Notes under the pieces: model-generated
What the model was told of the DNA's origin: nothing
The model's database searches: none
Seen by the model: the letters and a program-made list of their open reading frames with translations, nothing else
In this document: piece after piece, positions 18,868 through 31,700 of the stretch
Numbering within the stretch: position 1 is the first letter of the stretch
Layout: each line of letters opens with the position of its first letter
Made by a program: the position numbers and the translations under genes
From: Citrobacter amalonaticus
GTDB taxonomy: Bacteria; Pseudomonadota; Gammaproteobacteria; Enterobacterales; Enterobacteriaceae
Reading direction: 5' to 3'
DNA length: 64,000 bases
NCBI RefSeq assembly: GCF_002918555.1
Contig: NZ_PQMB01000005.1
Coordinates: forward strand, 225,089-289,088

Positions 18868-20928
18868 TCACTTCTTCATCTGCGAGAGAATCGTCCGGCA
18901 CTGATTAGCGTCACCCTCTGACGGCGAAATCAGCGCCAGCAGCGCGGCGGCGGGCGTGACTAACGTCGCCAGCGCGGCAGCCACTGCCCCACGCGCAATC
19001 AGCGGCCCGGCTTTCACACCCGCCTGGGGATTCTTAAACGTCCCACGCACGTACAGCGGCGAGCGCAGGGTGATAATACGGATCCCCCTACTCTCCGGGT
19101 CGATCGTTAAATCGAGCCGTTCAGAAGCAAAGCTTGCTGTCCCCGTGACGTTAATCAGCGCGTTTTCGGTATCAAAAGCGAATATTTGTGGACGCGCCAC
19201 GCCGTTGACGATATCCAGATTCGCGGCGGCACAGTTTACCCGAACCTCATCATCACCAAAGATCTGCCCGACGATGTAATTGCCCACGTTCAGGCCGACA
19301 ATCTCCATCAGATTACGGCTAACCAGTCCGTCATTCATCAGCAGTTTCAGGTTGCCGTTGCTGCTGCCCAATAGCGCCGCCACCGAATTGCCCGTTCCGC
19401 GAAACTCAGCGTCGCCGCTCATTTCACCCAGCGTTTTCTGCATCAGTTCGACATTCGGCATCAGCTCTTTGAGCTTCAGGTGGCGAGCCTGAATATCCGC
19501 CCGTCCCTGCATGGGCTTTTTGTTTCCTTCCAGATGGATGTCAGAGACGATGCTGCCCCCTGCCAGACCAAACTTCAGCGGTTGCAGGCGCAAATCAGCA
19601 TTTTTCAGGGTGATGTGGGTGGAGAGATCGCTGATTGGCAGGCTGCTGCCATGCTCAATCCGGCGGCCTTTGAAGCGCACGTCGGCGTCCATCACGTCCC
19701 ATTTGCCGGTTTCAAAGCGATCGTAAGGCAATACTTTATCCGCAGGCTGAACGCTCTTCTCGCCTTTCTTCTGTTCAGAACGCTTTGCCTTCTCCGCGCC
19801 TTTACCTGAATCCACGCCAATCAGCGGTCCCAAATCCGCCAGCCGCAGCTGTCGCGACTCCACGTCGCCCTCAAGTTTCGGCCGTGGTTTGCCTGTGGTA
19901 TAGGTCAGAGAACCATGAATATCGCTGTCGCCAATCCGCCCGTTGAATCCGCGGTAATCAAAGACTGACGATTTTTGCGGTTCGATTTTCGCCACCAGCC
20001 GACCGTCGGTTTCAAATGGCGGCGTATCCGGCAGCAGTACGCCGGTCAGGTCATACAGTTCGCCCAGCGAATCGCCGGAGAATTTGAGCTGGAGATCGAC
20101 ACCGCCCATTTTCATCGGATCGTTCACGACACCCGCGAACGCCACGCGGGTGTTGCCGGAGCGAAAATCCGCCTGCACCGGGAACGGCGCGCCTTCACTA
20201 CGCAGCGCCAGCATCCCCCCCATTTTACCAGTACCGGAGAGCGGCTCATCGTTGTAGCGACCTTTTGCCTTCAGACCAAAAACATAGTCTTCAACGTTGG
20301 CCTTATCGTCTTTTCCCTTCGATCCCGTGACTTCGCTAAACGGTAGCGGTTTACCCAGCGGATCGACCAGGATCTCAATATCCGCTTTGCTGACCTTGTC
20401 ATCAATCGCGATTCGCCCCTGATCAAAGAGGATATTATCCAACCGGAACGACCAGTCCGATGGCTTCGCGTTGGGATCTTTGTCCTTCTCGCTCGCAAGA
20501 TTAAAGGTCCAGTTATTCTTTTTTTCCGACAGTCTAATCAGCCGCGCATCAGGCTTCACCAGCTTGATCCACGGTAACCAGACGGTTTTAGTGAGAAGCG
20601 CCAGCGGTGCCAGCGTGGCCTCGACGCGGGGCAGATGGATCATGGTGACGTCAGGGATATCCGGCGGATTGCCGAGGATGATGTCTTCAGCGTGAACGTG
20701 CGGCCAGGGAACCCAACTGCGCCAGCCGGTTTCCTGCTTCTGACGCTCCCAGACCACGCCGAGATCCCCACGGATAGCGAACGGCCGGTTAAGCTCAGTT
20801 GAGACTTTCTGGTTGATGGTCGGTTTGAGGCGGTTCCAGTCAAATGTCGCAATCAGGACAACCAGTACCACAATCAACAACAAGAAAGTCCCTGAAACAA
20901 CAGCGGTTATTTTGCCTGCTCTGGTCAT
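18868..20928 (-). CDS. yhjG: AsmA-family inner-membrane-anchored protein YhjG
   Basis: The product has 686 residues from the ATG at 20928 (MTRAGKITAVV); starts at 20934 or 20943 would add a few residues. It has an N-terminal membrane anchor (~7-30) and then a long periplasmic part with the AsmA start (FDWNRLKPTINQKVSTEL). The AsmA_2-type C-terminal half ends GTASFASERLDLTIDPES, FKNPQAGVKAGP and LISPSEGDANQC. AsmA-like proteins (YhdP, TamB, YdbH) bridge the periplasm and move phospholipid to the outer membrane; YhjG is a lesser member with an unproven role. It converges on yhjE across a BIME. Confidence 0.92.
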   Translation of the reverse strand: MTRAGKITAVVSGTFLLLIVVLVVLIATFDWNRLKPTINQKVSTELNRPFAIRGDLGVVWERQKQETGWRSWVPWPHVHAEDIILGNPPDIPDVTMIHLPRVEATLAPLALLTKTVWLPWIKLVKPDARLIRLSEKKNNWTFNLASEKDKDPNAKPSDWSFRLDNILFDQGRIAIDDKVSKADIEILVDPLGKPLPFSEVTGSKGKDDKANVEDYVFGLKAKGRYNDEPLSGTGKMGGMLALRSEGAPFPVQADFRSGNTRVAFAGVVNDPMKMGGVDLQLKFSGDSLGELYDLTGVLLPDTPPFETDGRLVAKIEPQKSSVFDYRGFNGRIGDSDIHGSLTYTTGKPRPKLEGDVESRQLRLADLGPLIGVDSGKGAEKAKRSEQKKGEKSVQPADKVLPYDRFETGKWDVMDADVRFKGRRIEHGSSLPISDLSTHITLKNADLRLQPLKFGLAGGSIVSDIHLEGNKKPMQGRADIQARHLKLKELMPNVELMQKTLGEMSGDAEFRGTGNSVAALLGSSNGNLKLLMNDGLVSRNLMEIVGLNVGNYIVGQIFGDDEVRVNCAAANLDIVNGVARPQIFAFDTENALINVTGTASFASERLDLTIDPESRGIRIITLRSPLYVRGTFKNPQAGVKAGPLIARGAVAAALATLVTPAAALLALISPSEGDANQCRTILSQMKK

Positions 20929-20994
20929 ACTCTGCATCCTCACGTCTTCCTTTGCCTGTCTTAAAGGATAGTTCAGTCAGACGGAAATACGGTT

Positions 20995-21762
20995 TTACAG
21001 AGTCAAAACCGCTTCTTCGAGGGTTTCAACAGGGAGCGGACGTGACAAAAAATAGCCTTGCGCCGCAAAAGCGGGAGAATTTTGCACATCGCGCCACTCT
21101 TCCAGCGTTTCCACACCTTCCACAATGATACCGCGGCAGTAGCGGTTCATTAACTGCAACAGCGTGGTGAAGAGTGTGCGTCCTTCCGGCGTCTGTCGGA
21201 GCATCACAAACAGATCGCGCGCCACCTTGATATAGTCATACCGGACTTCGCTGAGCGCCGAAAAGTTGGCCATTCCGGTACCAAAATCATCCAGCCACAG
21301 CGGGCCGAATTCACACATCGACGCAAAAGAGGACTCTTTGGGCAGACGAATATGTTCGACCAGTTCAAAACGCAGCCAGGGCAGACGTTCGATCATTTTC
21401 AGGAGCGCCGGCTGCTGGCGAATGGCAATCAGCGTCGGAGCATCCACATTCACCGACGCTAACAGATTGTGGTGACAAAAAAACGCCGCTTTCTGTTCCA
21501 GCAGTTGCAGTTGCTCTTTTACCACATTCACACGGTGGCGCACCGCGACTTCGGCGAAATAGCGGTCCGGGGCAATGCGTCGGGAAGGGTTATCAGGATG
21601 CGTCACCACCGTCAGCAGTTCGACGGCCATTAATCGACCATTTGTCTGGTAAATGGGTTGATGAGTGTAAGCACGCTCACACTGCAACCAAAAGCGTCGC
21701 GCCTGCAAGTTCTCAATACTTGCATCGGGATTGCCTGGATGCTGGATAACCGGCTTTATCAT
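20995..21762 (-). CDS. pdeH: c-di-GMP phosphodiesterase PdeH (YhjH), EAL domain
   Basis: The product has 255 residues from the ATG at 21762, the length of E. coli YhjH. It is a single cytoplasmic EAL domain: VELLTVV in the EAL position (natural for this protein), SVNVDAPTL, FELVEHIRLP, WLDDFGTGMANF, YIKVARDL, IVEGVET and AAQGYFLS. The catalytic Glu, Asp-Asp, Lys, Glu and Gln are kept. It is the main phosphodiesterase tied to the flagellar regulon, keeping c-di-GMP low so that YcgR does not brake swimming. A perfect sigma-28 promoter lies ~230 bases upstream. Confidence 0.95.
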   Translation of the reverse strand: MIKPVIQHPGNPDASIENLQARRFWLQCERAYTHQPIYQTNGRLMAVELLTVVTHPDNPSRRIAPDRYFAEVAVRHRVNVVKEQLQLLEQKAAFFCHHNLLASVNVDAPTLIAIRQQPALLKMIERLPWLRFELVEHIRLPKESSFASMCEFGPLWLDDFGTGMANFSALSEVRYDYIKVARDLFVMLRQTPEGRTLFTTLLQLMNRYCRGIIVEGVETLEEWRDVQNSPAFAAQGYFLSRPLPVETLEEAVLTL

Positions 21763-21997
21763 CTCAGATGTCCTGTGATTAAGCGCCTGGCCCACCAGGC
21801 ATAACTGGCGCAGGCAGTACGGACAGCGCGTAGCCACCGGAGCGTACACGTCGTTCGTGAGGATTATTCGCTACGCTCACCCTTCGGGATGCCGCAGACG
21901 CCGGGTTTTGTACGGGCACTGCCCGGGTTCATAATGGCAAGCAAAATAGCCTGATGGTCCAGGCTCTGAGAGCGTAGCCGCCCGGACTCGTCAGAGG

Positions 21998-22024
21998 TTA
22001 TCGGCGCTGGTGCGGAGAACTTTA
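21998..22024 (-). promoter_or_regulatory. Sigma-28 (FliA) promoter of pdeH
   Basis: On the minus strand the sequence reads TAAA, 15 bases, GCCGATAA, an exact match to the FliA consensus in both elements and spacing. The transcript would start near 21990, leaving a leader of about 230 bases before pdeH. No convincing gene lies in that leader (21763-21990). This agrees with known class 3 flagellar control of yhjH. Confidence 0.88.
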
Positions 22025-22096
22025 TATCCGTCCACGCGCAAAATCGTAAACACTGCGGCAAAAATCAGCACAGAACGCGTGCTGGCTCAAAAAATT

Positions 22097-22115
22097 AATG
22101 GAACGATGTTTTAAT
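22097..22115 (+). promoter_or_regulatory. KdgR-like operator of kdgK
   Basis: AATGGAACGATGTTTTAAT is an imperfect palindrome that agrees at about 14 of 19 places with the enterobacterial KdgR box (AATGAAACATTGTTTCATT, quoted from memory). It lies ~70 bases before the kdgK start, where an operator is expected. Confidence 0.5.
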
Positions 22116-22183
22116 ATAGTTGACCACTAAACACCCACAGCGCACACTAACGCTAATTTTTTTATCTGAGCAGGTTCACGACT

Positions 22184-23113
22184 ATGTCCAAAAAGATTGC
22201 CGTGATTGGCGAATGCATGATTGAGCTGTCACAGAAAGGCGCTGACGTTCAGCGCGGATTCGGTGGCGACACACTGAATACTTCCGTTTATATCGCCCGC
22301 CAGGTTGATTCTGCGGCGTTATCCGTTCACTACGTCACGGCGCTTGGCACGGACAGTTTCAGCCAGCAGATGCTGGATTCATGGCAGGGCGAAAACGTCG
22401 ACACCTATCTGATACAGCGTATGGAGAACCGTCTGCCGGGTCTCTATTACATCGAAACCGACAGCACAGGCGAACGTACCTTCTATTACTGGCGTAATGA
22501 GGCTGCCGCAAAATTCTGGCTGGAGAGCGAGCAGTCTGCAGCCATTTGCGAAGAACTGGCGACTTTCGATTATCTGTATCTGAGCGGGATCAGCCTGGCG
22601 ATTTTAAGCCCAACCAGCCGTGAAAAACTGCTGTCTCTGCTGCGCGAATGCAGGGCTAACGGTGGAAAAGTCATTTTCGACAACAACTACCGACCGCGCC
22701 TGTGGGCCAGTAAAGAAGAAACTCAGCAGGTGTATCAGCAGATGCTACAGTGCACCGATATCGCTTTCCTGACGCTGGATGATGAAGACGCACTGTGGGG
22801 CGAAAAACCGGTTGCGGAAGTCATTGCCCGCACTCATGCGGCAGGCGTGGAGGAAGTGGTGGTGAAACGCGGTTCGGACTCCTGCCTGGTCTCCATTCAG
22901 GGCGAAGAACTCATCGACGTACCGGCGGTGAAACTGCCGAAAGAGAAAGTGATCGACACCACCGCAGCGGGTGACTCGTTCAGCGCAGGCTATCTGGCTA
23001 TTCGCTTAATGAAGGGTAACGCTGCCGATGCCGCCAGACGCGGTCACCTGACAGCCAGCACGGTTATTCAGCATCGCGGGGCCATTATCCCACGCGATGC
23101 CATGCCGCACTAA
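22184..23113 (+). CDS. kdgK: 2-dehydro-3-deoxygluconokinase
   Basis: The product has 309 residues, as in E. coli KdgK. It is a PfkB/ribokinase-family sugar kinase: N-terminal GECMIELS and GFGGDTLNTSVY, and the C-terminal ATP/catalytic signature DTTAAGDSFSAGYLA near residue 257 with the catalytic Asp. It phosphorylates 2-keto-3-deoxygluconate to KDPG in hexuronate and pectin breakdown, feeding the Entner-Doudoroff pathway. A possible KdgR box lies upstream. It stands alone, followed by a BIME. Confidence 0.96.
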   Translation: MSKKIAVIGECMIELSQKGADVQRGFGGDTLNTSVYIARQVDSAALSVHYVTALGTDSFSQQMLDSWQGENVDTYLIQRMENRLPGLYYIETDSTGERTFYYWRNEAAAKFWLESEQSAAICEELATFDYLYLSGISLAILSPTSREKLLSLLRECRANGGKVIFDNNYRPRLWASKEETQQVYQQMLQCTDIAFLTLDDEDALWGEKPVAEVIARTHAAGVEEVVVKRGSDSCLVSIQGEELIDVPAVKLPKEKVIDTTAAGDSFSAGYLAIRLMKGNAADAARRGHLTASTVIQHRGAIIPRDAMPH

Positions 23114-23130
23114 TCTGGACAACAGCAGGC

Positions 23131-23201
23131 CGGATAAGGCGGTGACGCCGCCATCCGGCGAGAATGCCGGGCCTGATGGCGCTACGCTTATCAGGCCTGC
23201 A
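23131..23201. repeat. Paired REP elements (BIME)
   Basis: GGCCGGATAAGGCGGTGACGCC...ATCCGGCG and GCCGGGCCTGATGGCGCTACG...TATCAGGCCTG form two palindromic units between the convergent genes kdgK and yhjJ. Confidence 0.8.
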
Positions 23202-23202
23202 T

Positions 23203-24696
23203 CTACTGTGCTGCCGGGATATCCGTCACTTCCGGATGCACATCATCCGTATCGGTAGTCGTTGCCGCGGCGGTAACCGGCGCCATGATTTGATCCCACG
23301 TGGCCTGCAGATCCTTCATGTTAAATTCCGGCTCCCCTTTCGGCTGTAGCAGAATCAGCGCCATGTCGTGCGATAACTGCTGACGCAAATCCTGATTCAG
23401 CATCTCAACGGTCAGACTGCTAAGGAAATCCTGACGCAGCTTCTGATACTGCTCCGGCGCAATATCCACAACCTGATTCTGCAACGAGCGTAAACGCTGG
23501 CTAATCAGAATATCGGTGTCCGTACGAGCGTAGGTCGCAAACAGCTTCTGCAACTCCAGATCTTTTTGCGCCACCAGCGCGTTAAATTCCTCTTCCGACA
23601 GGCCTTTATCGCGGACTTTCGCCAGCTCACGCGCCACCGTACTCAGGTTCGCATTCAGCTTATCGTTAGGTGAATCAATATTGATCGCGCACTGGGCGCG
23701 CAGAAACAGCACCCGGCAGTCGAAGCCGAGGCCGATATCTTTGGCGTTATTTTTACTCAGCTCCTGCTGGATATGCCAGAACAGCGCCTCGCGGGCTAAA
23801 TCCGCTCGCCAGTAGCGTAACAGCGCAGCAGATTCGCGAATCGGCTGCCACGGCGTATCCCACATGATGGAGAGCCGGTCCTGGCGCGCCATGTCGGTCA
23901 TAATACTCACCGCTTCAGCACGCAGCGGAGAGAGCGTTGGCACCGGCGCAGGCGTTTCACGTTTGCCTTTCAGCTCCCCGAAAGTTTTGTTGATCTGATC
24001 GGCGACTGACCGGGCATCAACGTTGCCGACGATAATCAGCGTCATCGCATCCGGGGTGTACCATTTCTGATAGAAATCATGAATTTTCGCCGCATCTACC
24101 GGATGTTTCAGCGGTTCAGCGGGATCGTGCCCCAACAGCGCGGAGCCTTTCAGACGATAGCGCCACCAGCCCTCTTTAGTATCCACCGGCAGCGTGGCGA
24201 CCATATCTTCACTGCCCAACGCGTGGTTGACGGTTTCTGGGGTAATGGTCAGCTTACCCATCGTATTGGCCAGATATGAGAGCGACTCTTTGAGCAGGTC
24301 GTTACGGCTGTTTGGCAGGCTGAGATTGTACTGGGTGGAATCATAAGAAACGATAACGGGCGGCATGGGACGTTTTGGGTCGACCCCCTGCTGCCAGAGT
24401 GAACGGGCTTGCGGGGCCTCAAGGCCGCCGCTCTGGGTCAGCGCGATGCGTGGGATCGCATGGCTGAAACCGCTCTGTTGCGTGCTCTCGGCGAGCGAAC
24501 CGGTATTTACCAGCAGGCGGACCTCAATACGGTCGCTGGGACGCTGCGGGGTGGCTAAAACCTGCCACTGTAAACCATTTGCCAGCGTCCCCTGTTGCCA
24601 TGCCGGGTCAGGCTGGAGCGCATCCGCCTGCACATAGCCAGCGGTGGCCATCATCAGCAAACCGCCCGCTAAGAGTCGAATTTTTGTGCCCTGCAT
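23203..24696 (-). CDS. yhjJ: Periplasmic M16-family zinc-peptidase-like protein YhjJ, probably inactive
   Basis: The product has 497 residues with a signal peptide (MQGTKIRLLAGGLLMMATAGYVQA). It has M16 (insulinase/pitrilysin) folds: the N-terminal half around GLQWQVLATPQRPSDRIEVRL and LVNTGSLAESTQQSGFSHAI, then a C-terminal half with YTPDAMTLIIVGNVDA. The HXXEH zinc motif expected after the GS-x-E-x-x segment is absent, so protease activity is unlikely. The same loss is seen in E. coli YhjJ as I recall it. Function unknown. Confidence 0.9.
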   Translation of the reverse strand: MQGTKIRLLAGGLLMMATAGYVQADALQPDPAWQQGTLANGLQWQVLATPQRPSDRIEVRLLVNTGSLAESTQQSGFSHAIPRIALTQSGGLEAPQARSLWQQGVDPKRPMPPVIVSYDSTQYNLSLPNSRNDLLKESLSYLANTMGKLTITPETVNHALGSEDMVATLPVDTKEGWWRYRLKGSALLGHDPAEPLKHPVDAAKIHDFYQKWYTPDAMTLIIVGNVDARSVADQINKTFGELKGKRETPAPVPTLSPLRAEAVSIMTDMARQDRLSIMWDTPWQPIRESAALLRYWRADLAREALFWHIQQELSKNNAKDIGLGFDCRVLFLRAQCAINIDSPNDKLNANLSTVARELAKVRDKGLSEEEFNALVAQKDLELQKLFATYARTDTDILISQRLRSLQNQVVDIAPEQYQKLRQDFLSSLTVEMLNQDLRQQLSHDMALILLQPKGEPEFNMKDLQATWDQIMAPVTAAATTTDTDDVHPEVTDIPAAQ

Positions 24697-25019
24697 GTGA
24701 ACCCCTGATCAACAATCCTGGTAATAAAAAGACAACCCTGTGAAAGGCCTGTCTGAATATGACGTTAAAAACACTTCGCGTGATACCCGTCATCCTTCAA
24801 GCTGCCTCTTTGCTGGCTGCTGAATGACTCATCTCATCCATGAAACTCGCCCTGACAGGCCGCCGCTCCGATGCATCATGAACGATTTTGTGTATAGACC
24901 ACAAGAACATGAAAATGTCACGGAGGAAGTGAAATAATCCCGAAGTGATTCGGGTACAGGGGTCAATTATGCGCAGGAGCCCGCAGCCCCACAAGGGACT
25001 ACGGGCATAAGTGTCGAAA
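24697..25019. other. Gap between yhjJ and dctA
   Basis: About 320 bases without a gene. It carries the yhjJ promoter side and, near dctA, a stem-loop around 24979-25006 (GCCCGCAGCC ... GGACTACGGGC) that may end the dctA transcript. A short block near 24788-24835 (CATCCTTCAAGCTGC...) resembles a dispersed enterobacterial repeat, but the match is too weak to name. Confidence 0.45.
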
Positions 25020-26673
<1,654 letters not shown>

Positions 26674-28662
26674 TCAGGCCGTGGTCAGATAACATTCCTC
26701 AAACATATCGGAGGGTACCGCGCGGCCAAAAAGGAAGCCCTGAGCAATTTCAACCTCAGCGTGCTCCAGCCATTTACGCTGCGCTTCCGTCTCGACCCCT
26801 TCAGCAATCATTTGCAAATTAAGGCTGCGCGCCAGCATGACGATGGCTGAAATCATACTGTTGTCTTCCGGCAGACCTTCCACAAACATTTTGTCGATTT
26901 TGAGTACGTCCACCGGTAGCGATTTCATATGCTGTAGCTGGCGTAATCCCGAGTAGCCCATACCAAAATCATCCAGCGCAATACGCACGCCAGCGTTACG
27001 TAACGGGCGTAAAATCGCCACGGCGGCGTGCGGATCGTCAATCCGTCGGCTTTCGGTGACTTCCAGAATCAACGTTCCAGGCTTAATGCGATAACGGTGT
27101 AATAACCCCAGCATGTCCGACACCATACTGGGATGCATCAGCTGGAGCGCAGAGAGGTTCACCGACAGCGGCAGCATAATGCCGCGCTCCTGCCAGGCCG
27201 AGAGCTGGCGGCAGGACTCTTCCAGCACCCAATGCCCGACGTTCACCATCAGGCCACAGGATTCAATGCGTTCGATCAGTCCTTCCGGCAGTTCCCAGCT
27301 GCCGTCCGGCTGCTGCATACGCAGTAACGCTTCCGCGCTGAGAACTTTCCCACTCACCATATCCACCTGCGGTTGCAGCCAGAGAGCAAAGCGGTGATTG
27401 TCCAGGGCAGTGAGGATGTCGCTCTCTTCCGTCAGCCGCCGTTGAGCCGCTTCCATCTGCTCAGGATCAAAGAACTGAATCTGGTTTTTCCCTTTACGAC
27501 GAGCGGTAAAGGCGGCGGAAACCGCGCGACCGTACAATTGTTCCGCACTGAGATCGCCATAAAACATCGCCACCCCAATGCTACAACTTGGCCGCAGTTG
27601 AATCCCCTGAATGGGCAACCGCTCATTAATGAGAGTGAGTACTTGCTGACCTAGCGTAATGGCGTGCCACGGCTCTTTGACTCCGTGAGCAATTATGGCA
27701 AAGTCATATCCGCTCACCTGGGTCAGCACCATTCTGGGCGTCAGCGCCGATTTGAGCTTTTCAACCAGCGTCAGCAGCAGGATCTCCCGCTGCGTCTCTT
27801 TCAGTATACCTGCGGTATCGCGCAAGGTTTCACAAGTGACGATCATCAGCGCGGTCGTCTTCTGGCGAGCAATCACCTGCTCCAGCAGCCCCATCAGGAA
27901 CGTTTTATTCGGCAGATCGGAGACGGGGAAGCGCATCGCGTTTTCCGACTGTTCTTCGCTGTAGCGCCGCACCATCTGCTGGTTAAGGTTGTAACTTCGC
28001 ACCAGCATACCAATCTCATCATCCTGATGAAGACGCGGCAGCACCAGCTGATGACCAATCAGGTCCTGCTGCGGGATAGTATTCAACTCGCGGGCAATTT
28101 TACGCAATGGATGCAAAATCAGGCGGTTAACGCACCAGCTGATCGCAACCGTCAGCATCAGCGATAAAAGTAAGTAAATGGTCACTAACGTTGAGAGCGT
28201 ACTCATCACAAACTTATACATGCGGTATGAGTCTGCCTGTAGCACCAGATACGCCAGCGGCTGCGGGTTTGCGGGACGTTCAAGGGAATAGACCGGTAAC
28301 GAGATTTGCACCGGCAGTTCAAACAGTCGGGTTACCATCACCGGAACCGGGCGCTCAGGAATAAAGCTCATCCGCAGCGCCTGGAATTGATTGGGCAGCA
28401 CCACGTCGGCGCGGCTGACCACGCCTGCGGGCTTAATGCTGGCAAGAATGGCCTCTGCGTCGGGGATATCCGCCTTCAGGATTGCCGCCGACAAAGGTTC
28501 GCGGACGGATCGGGCGATGCTTTCCAGTTGCGTAGCCGTGTTGTAGCGGTTCTGCTGCACCAGATGAAACAGCAAAACGGTGCAAAAAATAAAAACGAAC
28601 ACCATGACAACAGCCGCAACCATTGCCATCTGCTTAATTGTTAACGAACGACTAACGCGCAA
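26674..28662 (-). CDS. pdeK: Membrane c-di-GMP phosphodiesterase PdeK (YhjK/HmsP-like)
   Basis: The product has 662 residues if started at the TTG at 28662 ([12 protein letters not shown]), which has GGGGGAAG just upstream and matches the E. coli N-terminus; an ATG at 28707 would add 15 unconserved residues. Two membrane segments (~10-30 and ~155-178) flank a periplasmic sensor. HAMP follows ([16 protein letters not shown]), then a degenerate GGDEF domain (VSGYDFA at the active site), then an EAL domain with intact motifs: [46 protein letters not shown] and AQGFLF. The GGDEF part is likely regulatory and the EAL part active. It sits next to the cellulose genes, whose activator is c-di-GMP. 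Confidence 0.93.
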   Translation of the reverse strand: MRVSRSLTIKQMAMVAAVVMVFVFIFCTVLLFHLVQQNRYNTATQLESIARSVREPLSAAILKADIPDAEAILASIKPAGVVSRADVVLPNQFQALRMSFIPERPVPVMVTRLFELPVQISLPVYSLERPANPQPLAYLVLQADSYRMYKFVMSTLSTLVTIYLLLSLMLTVAISWCVNRLILHPLRKIARELNTIPQQDLIGHQLVLPRLHQDDEIGMLVRSYNLNQQMVRRYSEEQSENAMRFPVSDLPNKTFLMGLLEQVIARQKTTALMIVTCETLRDTAGILKETQREILLLTLVEKLKSALTPRMVLTQVSGYDFAIIAHGVKEPWHAITLGQQVLTLINERLPIQGIQLRPSCSIGVAMFYGDLSAEQLYGRAVSAAFTARRKGKNQIQFFDPEQMEAAQRRLTEESDILTALDNHRFALWLQPQVDMVSGKVLSAEALLRMQQPDGSWELPEGLIERIESCGLMVNVGHWVLEESCRQLSAWQERGIMLPLSVNLSALQLMHPSMVSDMLGLLHRYRIKPGTLILEVTESRRIDDPHAAVAILRPLRNAGVRIALDDFGMGYSGLRQLQHMKSLPVDVLKIDKMFVEGLPEDNSMISAIVMLARSLNLQMIAEGVETEAQRKWLEHAEVEIAQGFLFGRAVPSDMFEECYLTTA

Positions 28663-28742
28663 ATTGCTTCCCCCGGAAATGCCAGACAGCCGCCAGAGTA
28701 TACACATTCATCGCGTAATTAAGAGAAGCGCTATCTGAAAAC

Positions 28743-31700
28743 TTACCAGTCGGCATAAGGTACCAGCGGTTGCGGCGGCAGATCCATATCCCCCTGCCAT
28801 CCGGCGGCGGAATAACGCACGTACAACAGGAGATGACTTGGGGTGTAATCTTTCGCTTCCTGAATATCAACAGAGGTTCCCACAAACCAATTCGACGTCA
28901 CCCGACGCTCGATCAACGCCCGCGCCGTATAGCCGAAGCCCTGGCTGCTGCCGCCGTCGTTGGTCTGCTCGCTCGCAGCCTCGCGATAATCCGACGGAAT
29001 GAGATTTAACAATGGATAACGCGGCATCGTCTTTGTCCGCGAATGTGACCAGGAAGCCGATCCGCCCAGTTCCCATGACCAGTTCTCAGTACGCTGACGC
29101 CACATCACCGGCACGGCAAACGACAAATATTCCTGAGGGCTATAATAGCCGCCCTGTCCCAGCGAATAACCACTCAGGTCCTTGTCGTAGTGCCAGATCA
29201 TATTGTTCAGACCTACGGTGACGCGACGGTTATTCTCGTTGATGATCTTGTAGTAGTAACCGGTCATCCAGCGTACACGCCAGTTGTCTTGCACATTCTT
29301 ACCGGTGAGCCGATCGCCGCTGAGCGACGCCCAGACGCCGTTTGCCTCACCTTGATCATAGCTCAGGCCGATCCCGGCACCGTCTGCCCGCACGCCGCCC
29401 CATTTCTTACCGGTGTTGCTCGGCGCGTCTTTCTGACCACCAAAAGCCAGCAAAGAGCTGGAGACAGGCCGACGGTGGGCGTTCAGCGTATAACCCAGCG
29501 GACCGATATCATCGCTGTAGCTCACGCCGCCGACCACATCAACCACGTTGAAGCCCATCGGCGTGGTACCAACATCCCAGCTCCAGGTGTCATTTTCCCA
29601 GCCAACCGCCACGCTCGCGCCGGTACCAGACTGGCTGCGGTTGCCGCTACAGTCATACAGTGTGCAGGTCCCCCAGTTATTGTCCCATTTGCCGTTCTCG
29701 TCGGCGGAGAAACTGCCGACGTTCATATTGACCAGATCGGTACGGAAGAACATTCGGCCATCAGAGTACGGCGCATCCACATGCAGCATGGTGGTGTGCG
29801 CTTTCAGATCGGAATATCCACCGGTGCCGCTTGAGCCCCAGTAATCATGTTCCAGGGTGACGTTCAGATCCTGCTGACGGTATAAGTCCGCCGCATCGCT
29901 GCGCACACCGCGTTTTAGCCAGTCGTCTGTCTCATCGTTCCGGGTCAGTCGGGTGAACGTATCGTTATCCTGCGGGCGCGTTGGCGTCACGCCGGAGGCG
30001 ACCATCGCGTCTTTATATGTCTCCAGTGCCTGTTGCGGTTCGCCCGCCTGCGCCTGGAACTTCGCCGCATCGCGCAGCACCATCGCGCTTTCCATTGAAG
30101 GCGGTTGTGATTTTGCCTGCGGGATTATGGTGTTAAATGTCTGCTGTGCCGCAGCGGTATCGCCGAGCTGCATTTGCGCCAACGCCACCCGGCGCTGGGT
30201 ATTGATTGACGGCACTTCTCCCGCCGCCGGGGCGGGCAGTTTTGCCAGCTGCGCACGTGCCGCGGGTTTATCCCCCTGGGCAAGAGAAACTTCGGTTAGC
30301 CCCAGCATGGCATCCACATTTGCCGGTTCACGAGCCAGGACGGATTCATACGCGGCACGGGCGGCGGCGTAGTCACGACGCTGCTGTGCCCAGTCTGCCA
30401 GCGTTAAGTCAATTCGTGTGGAAGGCGGCTGCTGACGCAGCATCGCTTCTGCGTCACGTTCTTTCCCCCCGTCACGCAGACGGTTAGCCGTTTCCAGTAC
30501 CTGGTTGCTTTGCAACCGATCCACCAGCTCCTGAATATTGTCGTTCCACTGGCTGCGCGGCAGGCTGTTAATATGCGCCAGCGCCGCCCGGTCCTGATCG
30601 TTGCCGGAAAGGTACAGTCCGTAGGCATAAACCTGATCCGGATCGGTCGGTTTTTGCCGCACCAGGTCGCGCATCTGCGCATCTGCCTGGCGGTGTTGCC
30701 CGGCCTGCCAGAGATCGCGGGACAGGCGATACGTAATCCAGACGCTGCCCGGATCCAACGCCAGACGACGGCGATGCAGTTCTGCCGCCTGCGCCCAGTT
30801 ACCCTGGTTTTCCAGCGTCTCTGCCTGCTGTGCCAGACGGTCGTTTTCCAGACTACGTTCGATATCATCGATACTGCGACGCTGGCTGGCAGAAAGCGAC
30901 GCGATAAACGCAGAGGCTTTCTCCGGTGACTGCTGACGATAAATATTTGCCAGACCGCGTACGGCGTTGCTGTTGTCACGATCCATCCGTAGCGCTTGCT
31001 GATAGAAGCGTTCAGCCGCAGGATAATCCTGACGCGCCATCGCCACATCACCCAACCCCAGCACGGCATAGCTATCGGTGTTATCGATATTTCTCGCCTG
31101 TTTATAGAAGCGTTCAGCCTGGTCAGGACGGTTCGTTTCCAGCGCCGCGTCACCCTGCTGAATAGCCAGCCAGTAGCTGTTCATCGTCAACAGACTTTGC
31201 CATTTATCGCTGCTGCTGCTTTGCGGATCCATTGCCAGCGCTTTTTTAAACTGCGCCACGGCGCTGGCACGATCGCCCCGCTGGGAATACGCCTGCCCCA
31301 GCGCGCCAACGGCTTCGCTGTCGCTGTGGTTTACGCTCACGGCCTGCTGAAGTTCACGAACGGCCTGATTACCCTGACCGGCGTCCACCGCAGCCAGAGC
31401 CTGCGCCCGGGCGCGTAATACCGGATCGGCGAGCTGTTGCTGCTGCTCGTTTAACTTACCGCGCGCTGCGGTGACGTTATCGCCATCGCTGAAGAGGGTC
31501 AGGTACTTTTGCAGCGCCTTCACGCTGGCATCGCTGACCGGCAGATCTTTTATCTGGGAATACCAGATGTCCGAAGCGGTATTACGCCCGGAACTGGATT
31601 TCGCCATCTGTTCCAGGACCGCAAAACCTTCATCGCGTCGGTCGCTGCTAAACAGCAGCTGCGCCAGATTATTTTGCAGCGCGGTATTGCCAGGATTGCT

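Noticed and set aside
21864-22061. 65-codon open frame upstream of pdeH
   Set aside because: No ribosome site, overlaps the sigma-28 promoter, and composition does not look coding.
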